Source: Gnetum montanum
Lineage: Eukaryota; Streptophyta; Gnetopsida; Gnetales; Gnetaceae
NCBI GenBank assembly: GCA_015680685.1
Contig: MNCI01014438.1
Span: 1,226,891 to 1,251,259 of the forward strand
Reading direction: 5' to 3'
Length of the DNA stretch: 24,369 nt
The translations under genes were made by a program, and so were the position numbers. Shown here piece by piece: positions 1 through 9,507 of this stretch. Numbering within the stretch: the stretch's first letter is position 1; each line of letters begins with the position of its first letter. The notes beneath the pieces are model-generated. The model did no database searches. It saw only the letters and a program-made list of their open reading frames with translations, and was not told where the DNA came from.

Positions 1-158
1 AACAAGAGCAATCCTCATGAACTAGAGCTCAAATGTAGAGAAGACATCTCCAAGGGATAAAAGATGTCTTGGTTGAGAAGAAGTATAGCACAAGAAGATG
101 TCTTCTAAAAATAGGAGAAATATCCTTTCAAAATAAGAAATCTCCCAAGAGATGTTCC
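1..158. repeat. Left half of an older LTR split by element 1
   Basis: This stretch is joined to 9508-10285 once element 1 and one ACTTG copy are removed. It is rich in short palindromes around GACATC: AAGACATCT at 41-49 pairs with AGATGTCTT at 62-70, and AGAAGA-TG-TCTTCT lies at 93-106. The matching right half has similar GAGACGTCT, GAGATGTCC and GAGACATCT words at 9515-9573, so both sides look like one U3 region. No coding capacity is seen. Assignment to a copia-like LTR rests on the right half and is tentative. Confidence 0.5.
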
Positions 159-163
159 ACTTG
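159..163. repeat. Target site duplication ACTTG, left copy of element 1
   Basis: ACTTG lies directly before the 5' LTR and again at 9503-9507 directly after the 3' LTR. Five-base duplications are what Ty3/gypsy integrases make. The pair fixes both outer ends of element 1. Confidence 0.85.
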
Positions 164-415
164 TAAAAACACCACAAAATTTTGGCCTAGCATTTTCAGA
201 AAAGATTCAAGTTAAGTCATACAGTTGTCCAAGCATGAGTATAGCATGACCAAACTTGGAGGCCTCCAAAACAACCCTCGATGGTTCACAATTCAATAGG
301 CAAGATCTCCCTGGGGCCCACAGGTGACTGCACCAACTTCCGGCATATAGAATCAAAATTTTTGGGCTCAAAATGCTTGGTTTTGGCTAAGTACACTTTG
401 GTCACACTGGCTTAC

Positions 416-991
416 GCTGCATAGCATAAGGATCAACGTCACCAAATTTTGGAGACCTAAAACTGAGTTCAAATAGGTTGAAATCAAGCACAAGTACCCC
501 CCATGACCTTCACCAACATCCCTAGCAGCTCCTAGCCTCTAGAAAATCGAAATTTGGGCCTCAAATATGCCATTTTGACTTGGTGAAGCTGGGGTTACTT
601 TTCAGACGCTGCATAACGTAAGGATCAGCGTCACCAACTTTTGGAGCCCCAAAACTGAGTCCAAACAAGCTGAAATGAAGTACAAGGATCCCCCATGACC
701 ATAACCAAGGTCCCCAATAGCTCCAAGCCTCTAGAAAATCAAAATTTGGGCCTCAAATATGCCATTTTGACTTGGTGATGCTGGGGTTACTTTTTAGACG
801 CTGCATAGCATAAGGATCAGTGTCACCAGCTTTCGGAGCCCCGAAACTATGTCCAAACAGGCCGAAACTAAGTACAAGAACCCCCCATGACCTTCACAAG
901 GTCTCCAATAGCTCCCAACCTCTAGAAAATAAAAATTTGGGCCTCAAATATGCCATTTTGACTAGGTGATGTTGGGGTTACTTTTTAGACG
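416..991. repeat. 192-bp tandem repeat in U3 of 5' LTR, three copies
   Basis: Anchors recur at a strict spacing: GCTGCATA at 416, 608 and 800; CATGACC at 502, 694 and 886. Each unit carries the palindrome-like core CTTACGCTGCATAGCATAAG or a variant, then CCCCCCATGACC, then TTTGGGCCTCAAATATGCC. The 3' LTR keeps about two units with the same spacing. A related but 180-bp unit occupies the same place in element 4. Confidence 0.9.
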
Positions 992-1402
992 TTGCCCATC
1001 ATCATCAACCAAAAAAACTCCAAAACGACATCCAAATCAGTCCAAATTTGGCACACAGAAACCTCATGATCCATGGCATGTAGATTCACTCTGAAAATGG
1101 GTCTCTCATGTCAAAAATAGGTTCAAAATGTGCTATTTTCAGGTCATATGCTGTTAGTCACGTTGACATGCTTCCAGCAGCGAAAACCCAGCGTAAACAC
1201 TTTCATACGCTGGATGTTGGATGCTGGACGCTAGAAGCTAACACTAGGACACATTACAAGCATGCTAGAGCCAGAACCACACATGATAGAGGCCTTGGTG
1301 GATCAAAAATAGAATAGATTTTCAGATCTGGAGGCCAAACATCTAGATTCACTCTTGTATTTTAACATTCTTTGTACATTTTGCATTTTTCAGCATATCA
1401 AG

Positions 1403-1438
1403 CTCTTACGCTATGAATTACACCCATCAGCGTAAGAG
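1403..1438. repeat. Perfect 10-bp inverted repeat in U3
   Basis: CTCTTACGCT (1403-1412) pairs perfectly with AGCGTAAGAG (1429-1438) across a 16-nt loop. It lies about 140 bp upstream of the TATA box. The core TTACGCT/AGCGTAA is the same word that forms palindromes in the other LTRs. The 3' LTR lacks it because of its deletion. Confidence 0.8.
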
Positions 1439-1576
1439 ATCTTGGTCACACTGCATGTTGTACATTGTAACATTTCTTGCATCTAGTCAACGCACACACC
1501 TATCACCTAATCCAAATTTTTCTCACCCTGCAGCCATGGATCTTCACATAGATCCACATCCCACGCATCAAAACCA

Positions 1577-1584
1577 TATAAATA
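1577..1584 (+). promoter_or_regulatory. TATA box of 5' LTR
   Basis: TATAAATA followed by CCCTAATTTTCCAC. The same box with the same downstream sequence is at 8895-8902 in the 3' LTR, and both are 607 bp from the LTR end. It marks the U3/R neighbourhood. Confidence 0.75.
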
Positions 1585-2190
1585 CCCTAATTTTCCACTA
1601 GATTGGGGTTGGAAAATTTTATCACAGAGCATCTTGTATACTTTGTACACTGAACATTCCAGGAAACATTTCATATGCTGGGCATCAAACTTGGTTATGC
1701 TGAGCAAGGGCAATCTTGGTCACGCGGCAAAACCTGCAACCAGAAACCTGTATTCCCCAGCATCCATTCACATCTACCGTGGCTCACGTCTGACTGGCGG
1801 CAATCCACAACTATGTTTGATTGGTTCACATTGTAATCATTTGTAATACACATTATTTACATTTTTTGCCAGCCAATCTTTAGTTTTCATATAGTTTTCA
1901 TTGTTTACTTTTTTTTCACCATTTACCGTTTACATTCGTTATGCCTGTTACGCTTGTTTGCATTCTATTTTCACCATTTGCATTTGTTTATGTATAAACC
2001 AACGCATCGTAATTGTGTACGTTATGGGAAGTCCTTATTTGATCCACATGTAGATCATTCAAGGCACTCTTCCTTCATTGATTTATAGCTTGCCCTCAAG
2101 TGAAGGTAGGGTCTTACTATTTCATCCGTAGATCTCTCGGTGTCCGTTCATTCCATCCTCTCATCGACAATTTCAGATGGTACAGTAAAA

Positions 2191-2209
2191 TGGCACTAGA
2201 AGGAGGGCC
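2191..2209 (+). other. Primer-binding-site-like sequence of element 1
   Basis: TGGCACTAGAAGGAGGGCC begins 6 bp after the LTR end. Near-identical sites follow the LTR of element 3 (22085-22103) and of the inverted fragment (minus strand, about 19650-19670), so the GAAGGAGGGCC part is conserved. TGG at the start fits pairing with a tRNA CCA end. I could not assign the remainder to a plant tRNA from memory. Confidence 0.6.
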
Positions 2210-3105
2210 ATTTCTTTGTTAGATCCACCTCTTAGCATCCCAGATCTAGTGTTCACACACTACTATGATTGTCAAAATTCCTATGCTTCCTTGTTCCCAG
2301 CGTTCAGGCACTATTTCCTACTCATAAATCTTGTTATCCAGTCCAGACGCTATTTTAGAGTTTTCCAAACATGTTCCTGCTTGAATCATAGCATCCTGCA
2401 ACTTTCCTTCTTAGATCCAGAAACTGCCCTCAGTGTCTTGTACTCCCTGCCAGTTTTAAACATTGTTTACAACATCTCTTATCCTTATCTCTCTTTTCTA
2501 GTGCTATTCACAGCATCCAGATCTAAGTTTTCTTCTCAGATGCTGCGTCTAGCACTTAGTTTTCTCACCTAGGCAGCCCATCCAACCTCTAGACACTATG
2601 CCTTAGCTTTAGAAGCTGAACCTGGTTTACTCACACTGATGTTGGTCATGCTAACATTAGTCACGCTGCTCCTCACCCTACTAATGCTAACGTTGATCAT
2701 GATGACGTTGGTCACGCTAACGTTGGTCACACTGACATTGGTCATGCTGACGTTGGTCACGCTAACGTTGGGCAAGCTGATGTTGGTCACGCTGCTCCTT
2801 ACCCTACCTTATACACTATGCACATTAATTATATGCTACACCTCTTGAAACTCCTTGTACATTTCTAGGTTCTTACGTTGGACACTTAGAAATTTTTTTT
2901 CACACATTGCCAAGTTCTTACGCTGGATACTTAGAAAATTTTCAACAACTTAAACTTCACATGCTGTAGATTTCACATGCTGTAGTTTTGCACACACTGC
3001 ACACTAGTCATGCTGCACACTCAGCCTTGACCATACGTTGCACACTTAGCTCGAAACATCCTTGGCACTTGTTAGCTAGCCCGTATGCTACCCCGTCACA
3101 CCACC
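2210..3105 (+). other. Untranslated leader of element 1
   Basis: About 0.9 kb lies between the PBS-like site and the gag start codon. It holds the 15-bp minisatellite (2636-2795) and, at 2866-2945, two diverged copies of a unit containing GGACACTTAGAAA that forms a long tandem array in element 4. Open stretches at 2216-2572 and 2639-2848 are judged to be chance frames in simple sequence. Confidence 0.6.
2636..2795. repeat. 15-bp minisatellite in the leader
   Basis: Units of the form GTCACGCTAACGTTG repeat every 15 bp between about 2696 and 2800, with earlier degenerate copies from 2636. The longer block GTTGGTCACGCTGCTCCT occurs twice, near 2657 and 2782, so the array is a partial duplication. 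A period divisible by three keeps frames open on both strands, which explains repetitive pseudo-ORFs there. Confidence 0.85.
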
Positions 3106-6100
3106 ATGGAGTCATCTCAGAACTCTAACGCACGCACCTTCGTAATCCTCACATAGGAACATTACAACTTTATCTGTGTGAAGATTCAGGACAACCTTCC
3201 CCTTAACACCACAGAATAGGAGGCAAAACAAAACTTTGAGCGCATATACATGGGAGGTCATGAATTTGTCCCTTCTGTATATGACATCAACCCCCTTTCT
3301 GAGCCTTACCACCGACTCGTCTCTCAGCTTCTTTTGGAAAGAAGCCAAAACACATGGCAACCCACTGAGGAGCCCCGAAACCAACATGATGTAGATGACT
3401 TCGAGGCACAATCTAAACCTGAGGATTCATACCACACCCTTAGTCCTCATGCCTACGTGAACTCATTATTCCACCCTCACATGGGATAGATGGCACCTCA
3501 CCAAGTATCAACGAGCACACAAGCACTAGTGTCCCGACATGGACTACCCATGTCCACATCCACCTAGTACATGCCGCCAGTGTAAACACATGGGGCCACT
3601 TTCATTACATTGGCCCCACACATTCAGGGTGTTACCCCACAATTAGCAGCTAGACAAGGAACCACACCCCTTGTTCAAAAACCCACTTACTTTAGCGTGC
3701 CACACCCTGCAATCCCAACTTTGAATGTTGCTCCACAACAAAAAATAACCCAACAATCTCCCCAACCACCTGATCTGCCTACCACTGAAGAGTGGGCAGA
3801 AGCTAAAAAAATGATGCAACCATTAGCTGAAGAGGTAAAGCACCTCAAAACGGCAAACATTGAACAAGTTAAAGTACTAGACTTCTACCAAGATGATCCA
3901 ATTAGCTCTTTAGTGTCATCATTAGCTTTACCCAAGGGAACCACACTACCCCAGTTAACCAAGTACAATGGGAAGGGAGATCCGAATGCTCACTTAGTCA
4001 CATTTCAATCAAAAACTCTATTGCTTCAAGCTTGGCCCCACGCAATCTTGCACATGTTCACTATGTCCTTAATAGGCGTAGTCTTAGACTAGTACCGAGC
4101 CCTACCATGTAACTCCATATCCTCTCTTGAGGATCTGTTACACCAGTTTGTTACTAGGTTTAAGTATAACCTAAAGCCTGAAGCCACACTAGATACTCTG
4201 ATATAGGTGAAACAAGCACCACTAGAGCCTGTGAAGAAGTTCATTCAATGATGGAGCGCTACCCTTAACGAAGTTCATGAGCCCATCCCTAAAACGTATT
4301 TGCTTACAATTCTGAAGGGAGCCATTAATGACTTCATTAAGTTAAAATTGTACTACCTAAGCACTCAAATGTTGAGCCAAGCCTTCACATAAATCAAAAA
4401 CATTGAACAAGCTGAACACACCATAAATGATCCGGCCTATGTGGCTTACAAAAACTAACACATTGCCAAACAACAGAAAACAATGGAAACTGTAGCCATA
4501 AGCACAAAAACAACAAACGCCAGTACCAACCCACCTACAATGATAGGGGCCACCCCAAGGCCCAACTTTTAGTGCAAGGATCACTCTAAGTATATGCCGC
4601 TACCCATGCGACCTTATGAACTACTAGAGAAACTCCTCAAAACTGAGCAAATCCAATACAAACAAGTAGAGGAGAATGCCCGCCATCGACACAACAAGTA
4701 CTGTGAGCTACTGAGGAACCCCACCTTAGCAACATCAAATGAGCCCTTAGTTCCATGATATTTCAAGTTAGACAAATTCTGTCACTACCACCAGATGTCT
4801 GGTCACAACACTGACAACTACCATGCCTTACAGGATGATCTTCAGGTAATGATAGAACGAGGCCAACACAACATCAACAACCTGACTTAACCTAGCATAG
4901 ATGATGCCTCCTATGTCATAAACTCCATTAGCATAGAAAGAAATCCAAAACCTGTGTGGCAACCTTTCGTGATTCGTATGCCTCTCAGTAAGGCAATGAT
5001 CCCCTTCACCTCCATCAGTAATAGGCCTTCCATTATCATCTAGGTGCCACCTCGAGCACCTCCAAAACCTTTCATGATCAAAGTACCACCACAATCATTT
5101 TCTCAGACATTAAACTGGCATGATGCACCTACCATAGCCGCAAAGAAACCTTTTGTCATCAAGGTGCCACAACAAGCTAGTCAAACATCAACGACTCCTC
5201 CCAAAATACCATTTTTCATAAAGGTGCCACCACGTGATGGCCCCTCACCTACCTAGAATCCAACCGTAGGCAACGTCTCAACCTCTTCTCCCTCAAGATT
5301 CAACCTTGCCAACAACATGGGTAAGCCTACCAAATGGCAGTAGAAGAGGACAAACAAACAACGAACAACCTTCACACCCGAAACAAAAGCCATACCAAGT
5401 AAGCAACAATCAAATGCTGGGGTCCCTACCCCTAATCTCAAGCAAAATAGGCCCAAGCCCTCTATGCAGGAGGCCCATCCCTCAACCCACATGAAGGAAG
5501 CCAAATCCAACACAACGACCAACAACACAGACTTTGTAGTTGCACTAGCCCAGGTAAAACAAACACTCAAACAAAAGAACACAACAATGAGCTTGTACGA
5601 CCTAGTCATGACTTCAGCCATTCACCGTGAAGCCTTGGCTTAAACATTAGCATCCATTCCTATTACGGAGGACATCCCAGCAAACAAGGAATCCATCCAT
5701 GTAACGATTTCACAACACACACCACAAGGATTGGGTTCAAACACCTTAGCCTTTCACGATGATGCAGTTAAAGTCAACCCTGAACAAGGGGAGGTCACAA
5801 CAGCTCCATTTTTGATTAGTGTACGTGTTGGTAAATTTACCATTTGTAGAGTGCACATTGATGATGGTGCAGCAACAAACATAGCTTTATACTCCGTCAT
5901 CAACAAACTAGGCATGGTAGACGAGATCATGCTAATGAAAATCACGTGTTTAAAATCCTTCAACAGATCACGTGTCACAGTTAAGGGCATAATCAACTTA
6001 GCCTTTGTGGCATGAGAACAATTCCCCACTAGCATGGAGTTCACTTTCATAGAAGAGATTCCAAGTTTCAACATGATTCTTCGTAGACCTTGGTTAGCCC

Positions 6101-6510
6101 AACAATGGGCCGTTTCCTCACCGATACATCAAGAAATCCATCTTCCATACGGAGGTGGACAAGTCATCATACATGATGATAACACTCCCTTTCAAGTCAT
6201 CTACAACATAGACATGTCACAATTCTTGAAAGAAGAGTCTCTTGATGGAACACCCACAACAACAAATGCAACACCTAGAGCTAAAACACCCAAACGAGTG
6301 TTAAAAACCGAAATCCTCCCATAGCAACCAAAACCTAGCACGCCTCCTAGACCACGTTCATCTAGGAAACAACCAAACGATCAAGGCTTCCCTATGGACA
6401 AAAACACATATGATCCCCACCCACTCTTCACCTCTGTTTGTTGTGCATACATCACCTTCGTTTGCATTGTACTAGCTTACGTGTTTACATGTGCTCCGAA
6501 AAGGCCTTAA
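3106..6510 (+). pseudogene. gag-pro: Gag-protease polyprotein of element 1, 19 in-frame stops
   Basis: One frame runs from ATG in CACCATGG (3106) to TAA (6508) with no frameshift, about 1,134 codons. Codons 1-120 form an N-terminal region also found in element 3. Codons about 270-470 are a retrotransposon gag core (KYNGKGDPNAHL at 286-297; then LD-stop-YRALP, where the family has W before YRALP). Codons 559-572 give C-x2-H-x4-H-x4-Y, a knuckle whose last Cys is lost. A proline-rich linker with IKVPP repeats follows. The protease has IDDGAATN near codon 919 (catalytic Asp; the usual T/S after it is D) and ILRRPWL near 991, where relatives have ILGR. Codons 1107-1131 are hydrophobic. Stops are 11 TAG, 5 TAA and 3 TGA, the kind made by C-to-T or G-to-A changes. 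It would have formed virus-like particles and cleaved itself; now dead. Confidence 0.87.
4963..5232 (+). repeat. Coding repeat encoding PF-x-IKVPP peptides
   Basis: In the gag-protease frame the peptide is PFVIRMP at 4963, then a degenerate RPSIII-stop-VPP at 5026, KPFMIKVPP at 5065, KPFVIKVPQ at 5146 and IPFFIKVPP at 5206. Spacings are all multiples of three. The repeats lie between the knuckle and the protease, where Tat-like polyproteins have a poorly conserved linker. The role is unknown; short linear binding motifs are one possibility. Confidence 0.7.
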
Positions 6511-6990
6511 ACTAACACATAGCTTGGTACGACTTTAAATTGCCACGCATGGCCCGAAAAGGCCCTAAACTACCGCTTTTCGTATTGTTCTATTTTTAGC
6601 AGTTACTACTTGACATTGTGTTTTCTAGTTCCTTCTTTTGCAGGATCACCTAAACGTACGTGCATGCATCCACACATCATCTTGGAATCATGATGGTAAA
6701 CTGATACCACAGATTCATCCTGGAATCATGATGATAAACTAATACTATAGAATGGTCCTGGCATCATGACCTAAAACTGATATCACAGATTATCTGGAAT
6801 GACAATAAACTACCATATTCTCATTTTCCAGAGTCTGCTAAGACTATAAACTAGCTCACCTCTCTATAGTCTGCCACAACTATAAACTAGCATTGCACTG
6901 TCCACTACGATGCTAAACTGGCAATGTCTAATGGGTTATGACATAAAACTAATCCACGACAGTCCACCAAGACTATAAACTGGCAAGTTC
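6495..6990 (+). repeat. 3' array of modules containing TAAACTRG, element 1
   Basis: About eleven copies of TAAACT or TAAAACT followed by purine-rich A/G-x-C/T occur in under 500 bp (for example near 6506, 6570, 6697, 6734, 6807, 6846, 6883, 6912 and 6973). Each is preceded by a different short block such as AATCATGATG, GTCTGCTAAGACTA or CCACGATGC. The first unit, CCGAAAAGGCCTTAAACTA, supplies the stop codon of the gag-protease frame. Element 2 has the same kind of modules in two arrays. Confidence 0.75.
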
Positions 6991-6999
6991 TTCATTGGT

Positions 7000-8054
7000 C
7001 TACTAATATGTGGCTGAAATCAAATGACATGTCTTCATCAACCTGCTCAATGAATTCATCACTGGACTCTGACAACATTGCTTCTACTTAATTTTGATTG
7101 CCTATGGTTGCACGCGGTGTCTCCATCCCATCAGTTGCATCCATGTTGAAAGTGTTAACCTAACTCATTCACTTGTGGTTTTCTTGTCTTTTTGGAGCTG
7201 TATTTGCAGGATGACACCCAGTGGTGTTCGTACATGGATGCATTTCACCACGGCAACGAGGTACCACATTGTTCCTAATGCATGTAACCAAGTTAACCAA
7301 ACCATTCACAAGAACATTTCCATTTCCTCAAACATCCCTTATTCTCTAACATGTTCTCCCTACCCTGTTCCTAGATGCATCCCAGTCACCCCAAAACTCT
7401 AAACACATGGTTGCACACTATAACTCTCAAAGTAGTTGCAAAACACAACACAACACATGAAATAGATACAAGCACATGAGCACGAGTATAACATTGAAAG
7501 AGAGCTTTGTTCAAAAAAAATCAAAGAGAAAAATCCATCACAAGACCCTTGGCACTTCCCATACAAGCCCTAGGTGGGAAGGTACTTGTCTTGGAAGAAA
7601 ACACTCGTGTCTCAAACAATCATGTTGCATCCCACTGTGTGGCTTTGGCTATTGGAAAACGGGTTCCCTTTGACACTCAAAAAGGATCCTATTTCTCCAA
7701 AGAATGTACCACCTCACTGTATGGCTTTAGTTGTGATAATGAGTTCTCTTAAACATGATACAAGAGTCTCATTCCTCCAAAGGACGCACATCCCATGCCT
7801 TAGTTCCAAGTCCGCTAGACATTGGCTATTGACAAGGACCAACATGATGTGTTCACACAAGAACATTCCCCTTCCCATAGTTAAACAAAATCATCCCTTC
7901 ATCACTCCCCAATCTCATAGTTACAAACCTTCTCCCTATACACCTCAAAACCTCATTTCCCCATCCCATGTACTTCTGATCACGGTGCCATGACATCTAG
8001 CCAAGTGCCAAAGAATAATGCTTGATACCCAATTGCTCATGGTGTTTTGTAATT
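7000..8054 (+). other. 3' non-coding region of element 1
   Basis: No known domain is seen. TTTCACCACGGCAACGAG at 7243-7260 matches TCTCACCACGGTAGCGAA in element 2 (17032-17049), each preceded by a pyrimidine-rich stretch ending in TTTGCAG or TTTATAG that resembles a splice acceptor. 7540-7810 contains loosely repeated blocks (CCACTGTGTGGCTTTGG, then CCTCACTGTATGGCTTTAG). Frames at 7094-7402 and 7574-7993 have no recognisable motif or homologous frame in element 2, so I do not call them genes. Confidence 0.55.
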
Positions 8055-8104
8055 CTTTGTCGATGCCTCTTAGGTAGACTCCTCCAGGTGCCAACAAAGA
8101 GGGG
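8055..8104 (+). promoter_or_regulatory. Stem-loop and polypurine tract of element 1
   Basis: AAAGAGGGG (8096-8104) followed by CCAA sits directly before the 3' LTR and is the likely plus-strand primer. The 5' arm CTTTGTCGATGC (8055-8066) can pair with GTGCCAACAAAG (8088-8099), eight Watson-Crick and two G-U pairs of twelve. The same arrangement occurs at 10304-10352 and 17727-17775. Confidence 0.75.
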
Positions 8105-8108
8105 CCAA

Positions 8109-9502
8109 TGAAAAAACCACAAAATTTTGGCCTAGCATTTCTAGATAAGATTCAAGTTAAGTCATACAGCTGTCCAAGCATGAGTACAGCATGACCAAAC
8201 TTGGAGGCCTCCAAAATAGCCCTTGATGGTTCACGGTTCAATAGGTAGGGTCCCCTCGGGGCCCACAGGAAACTGCACCAACTTCTAGCATCTAGAATCA
8301 AAAGTTTCAGGCTGAAAATATTTGGTTTTGGCTAAGTACACTTTGGTCACGCTGGCTTACGTTGCACAACGTAAGGATCAGCATCACCAAATTTTGAAGC
8401 CCCAAAAATGAGTTCAAATAGGCCAAAATCAAGCACAAGTATCCCCCATGACCTTCACCAAGGTCCCTAATAGCTCCCAACCTCTGGAAAATCAAAATTT
8501 GGGCCTCAAATATGCCATTTTGACTTGGTGACGCTGGGGTTACTTTTCGAACGCTACACAGCATAAGGATCAACGTCACGAACTTTTGGAGCCCCGAAAC
8601 TGATTTTAAATAGGCTGAAATTGAGTACAAGGACCCCCCATGACCTTCACCAAGGTCCCCAATAGCTCTGAGCCTCTAGAAAAGAAAAATTTGGGCCTCA
8701 AATATGTCATTTTTACTTGGTGACGCTGGGGTTACTTTTCAGACGCTGCACAACGTAAGGATCAACGTCACCAACTTTTGGAGCCCCGAAACTATGTCCA
8801 AACAAGCCAAAATTGAATATCACTTGATCACAAATTTTTCTCACCCTGCAACCATGGATCTTCACATAGATTAGCATCCCACGCATCAAAATTGTATAAA
8901 TACCCTAATTTTCCACTAGATCGGGGTTGGAAAATTTGATCACAAAGCATCCTGTACACTTTGTACACTGAACATTCTAGGCAACATTTCATACACTGGG
9001 CATTAGACTTGGTTACACTGAGCAAGGGAAATCTTGGTCATGCTATAGAACCTGCAACTAGAAACATGTATTCCCCAGCATCCATTCACATCCACCGGGG
9101 CTCACGTCTGACTGGCGGTAATCTGCAACTACCTTTGATTGGTGCATATTGTAATCATTTGTAATACACATTGTTTACATTTTTTGCTAGCTAGTCTTCA
9201 GTTTTCATACAGTTTGCATCGTTTACTTTGTTTTCACCATTTACCATTTACATTCGTTACGCCTATTATGCTTGTTTGCATTCTATTTTCACCGTTTGCA
9301 TTTGTTTACGTATAACCGAATGCATCACAATTGCATACGTTCAGGGAAGTCCTCATTTGATCCACATGTAGATCATTCAAGGTACTTTACCTTCATTGAT
9401 TTCTAGCTTACCCTAAAGCGAAGGCAGGGTCTTACTATTTCATCCATAGATCTCTCAGTGTCCATTCATTGCAGCCTCTCACCGACAATTTCAGACGATA
9501 CA
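8109..9502 (+). repeat. 3' LTR of element 1, internally deleted
   Basis: The LTR starts TGAAAAAACCACAAAA and ends GACGATACA before ACTTG. It aligns with the 5' LTR except that sequence matching about 871-1499 of the 5' copy is missing, with the join near 8815-8825. It keeps two 192-bp units (CATGACC at 8447 and 8639), the perfect palindrome CTTACGTTGCACAACGTAAG at 8356-8375 and the TATA box at 8895-8902. Small open frames inside it, including antisense ones, are repeat shadows. Confidence 0.88.
8895..8902 (+). promoter_or_regulatory. TATA box of 3' LTR, element 1
   Basis: TATAAATA followed by CCCTAATTTTCCAC, equivalent to the box in the 5' LTR. A transcript started here would run out into 9508-10285. 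Confidence 0.7.
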
Positions 9503-9507
9503 ACTTG
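9503..9507. repeat. Target site duplication ACTTG, right copy of element 1
   Basis: It matches 159-163 exactly and directly follows the LTR terminus ATACA. Confidence 0.85.

Larger units (their letters stand above)
164..2184 (+). repeat. 5' LTR of element 1 (family A)
   Basis: This is a 2,021-bp LTR opening T(G/A)AAAACACCACAAAATTTT and closing TTTCAGATGGTACA. U3 runs to the TATAAATA at 1577 and contains three 192-bp tandem repeats and a 10-bp perfect hairpin. R-U5 occupies the last 607 bp, exactly the TATA-to-end distance seen in the 3' LTR. The U5 end carries CTCTCGGTGT and CATCGACAATTTCAG, which recur in family-B LTRs. Several short open frames inside it (for example 1108-1317 and 1413-1601) are not supported as genes. 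Confidence 0.88.
164..9502 (+). mobile_element. Element 1: complete but decayed, pol-less Tat-like Ty3/gypsy retrotransposon
   Basis: The order is 5' LTR (164-2184), PBS-like site (2191), leader, gag-protease frame (3106-6510), long 3' non-coding region, stem-loop and purine tract (8055-8104), 3' LTR (8109-9502), with ACTTG on both sides. The two LTRs align from first to last base, apart from a block of about 630 bp missing from the 3' LTR. Nothing between 6510 and 8054 resembles reverse transcriptase, RNase H or integrase, so this is a non-autonomous gag-protease element that would need enzymes supplied by relatives. The 5' LTR starts TAAAA where the 3' LTR starts TGAAA, a G-to-A change that destroys the terminal TG. 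Confidence 0.88.

Noticed and set aside
416-991. 192-bp repeats as centromeric satellite
   Set aside because: Only two or three units, confined to LTR U3 and present in both LTRs of one element.
1108-1846. Several 60-70-codon open frames in the 5' LTR
   Set aside because: They lie in U3/R/U5, have no motifs and are not kept in frame in the 3' LTR.
2596-2848. Repetitive peptides on both strands (VTNVSMTNVS-type and TLVTLTLV-type)
   Set aside because: They arise from the 15-bp minisatellite, whose period is a multiple of three; no other coding sign.
3112-3411. Antisense 99-codon frame over the gag start
   Set aside because: It is a shadow of the conserved sense frame, which has family motifs; the same holds for antisense frames at 4357-4584, 4828-5094, 5253-5621 and 5754-6074.
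7574-7993. 139-codon frame in element 1's 3' region
   Set aside because: Overlaps two other frames in degenerate repeat sequence, with no motif and no counterpart in element 2.
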